From: an uncultured Roseiflexaceae bacterium
Lineage (GTDB): Bacteria > Chloroflexota > Chloroflexia > Chloroflexales > Roseiflexaceae
Assembly (NCBI GenBank): GCA_903868295.1
Contig: CAIPUQ010000311.1
Coordinates: 1 to 22,671 of the forward strand
Length of the DNA stretch: 22,671 bases
Direction of reading: 5' to 3'
Positions 22,298-22,671 of this stretch are shown piece by piece. Each line of letters opens with the position of its first letter. Position 1 is the stretch's first letter. Below the pieces are notes generated by a model. That model was not told the origin of the DNA and ran no database searches. It saw only the letters and a program-made list of their open reading frames with translations. Position numbers and translations under genes: made by a program.

Positions 22298-22671
22298 TCA
22301 GTTGGTTTGTGTTGTTGTGGGCGCTGCGAGGGCGTAGGCAACGGCTGCTTCGGCATGGATGCGGGTAGTGTCGAACACCGGGACGGTCACATCCGCCTGC
22401 GACACCAAGAGCGTAATCTCGGTGCACCCCAATATAACTGCTTGGGCACCGCGAGCAACCAGAGTGGCCATGCTTGCCTGGTAGGTTGCCCGCGAGCGGG
22501 GATCGATAATCCCCATGCAGAGTTCGTCGTATATGATGCGATTGACTTCGGCCCGTTCGGCGGCCTCGGGGACGAGCACCGTCAGGCCGTATTGTGCCTC
22601 GAGCCGGCCTTTGTAGAAGTCTTGTTCCATGGTGTAGCGTGTGCCGAGCAACGCAACGGTCGAAATGTCGG
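22298..22671 (-). CDS. Aspartate/glutamate racemase family protein (5' end beyond window)
   Basis: The C-terminal 124 residues of an Asp/Glu racemase; the start lies past the right edge. Visible family motifs are LLGTRYTMEQDFYKGRLE, RIIYDELCMGII, SRATY and AVILGCTEI, the last containing the second catalytic cysteine. The tail PVFDTTRIHAEAAVAYAL is also typical. The enzyme interconverts L- and D-amino acids (aspartate most likely) by cofactor-free two-base catalysis, with the first cysteine outside this window. The frame continues upstream of the internal Met/TTG codons without a stop to base 22671, so this is a truncated gene, not a short one. It is probably co-transcribed with the lipoprotein gene. 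Confidence 0.9.
   Translation of the reverse strand, partial: DISTVALLGTRYTMEQDFYKGRLEAQYGLTVLVPEAAERAEVNRIIYDELCMGIIDPRSRATYQASMATLVARGAQAVILGCTEITLLVSQADVTVPVFDTTRIHAEAAVAYALAAPTTTQTN

Noticed and set aside
1..22671. CRISPR arrays, insertion sequences, tRNA or rRNA genes, phage genes
   Set aside because: I looked for regularly spaced direct repeats, transposase-like genes with terminal inverted repeats, and conserved tRNA/rRNA segments, and found none.

Overview
The window looks like chromosomal DNA from a free-living, respiring bacterium of moderate-to-high GC, most likely a Chloroflexota member of the Chloroflexia type. That placement is inferred from gene content: a canonical alternative complex III (act) operon, a stand-alone B12-binding mutase subunit paired with MeaB, and a cysteine-free L33. 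Alternative complex III also occurs in Bacteroidota, Myxococcota and others, so the assignment is moderate, not certain. I see no prophage, insertion sequence, CRISPR array, tRNA or rRNA.

Region 1 (1-6740, minus strand) is the act operon in the order actA-actB-actC-actD-actE-actF, with actF cut by the left edge. It encodes a membrane quinol:electron-acceptor oxidoreductase that replaces cytochrome bc1. It has a pentahaem cytochrome, a large iron-sulfur/molybdopterin-fold subunit, two NrfD-type quinol-site membrane subunits, a DUF3341 membrane subunit and a monohaem lipoprotein cytochrome. About 500 bases upstream (6741-7257) have no convincing gene and must contain the act promoter. This stretch is AT-rich in part and holds a perfect 12-base palindrome and small hairpins.

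Region 2 (7203-8517) has a Gfo/Idh/MocA oxidoreductase on the minus strand with its own intrinsic terminator, and a short divergent promoter region.

Region 3 (8518-17679, plus strand) is a tightly packed run of eight genes: a 5-TM membrane protein of unknown function, prephenate dehydrogenase, the B12-binding subunit of an acyl-CoA mutase, the MeaB chaperone GTPase, a flavin amine oxidase, a CocE/NonD-type serine hydrolase, L-fuconate dehydratase, and a fused two-domain ABC permease with no ATPase or binding protein beside it. Most junctions overlap or are under 40 nt, so this is probably one or two operons mixing aromatic amino acid synthesis, B12/propionate metabolism and small-molecule catabolism.

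Region 4 (17676-20197, minus strand) is glcF (glycolate oxidase iron-sulfur subunit) followed by a GT4 glycosyltransferase, joined by a 4-base overlap. Region 5 (20271-21850, plus strand) is rpmG with a near-consensus promoter and strong terminator, then a CLC-family transporter whose motifs resemble the fluoride/proton antiporter branch. Region 6 (21847-22671, minus strand) is a 5'-truncated aspartate/glutamate racemase followed by a small lipoprotein.

I found no clearly undescribed system. The points most worth a second look are the long act leader, the orphan permease and catabolic gene set, the fluoride-type CLC, the unknown 5-TM protein, and two convergent gene pairs whose stop codons physically overlap.
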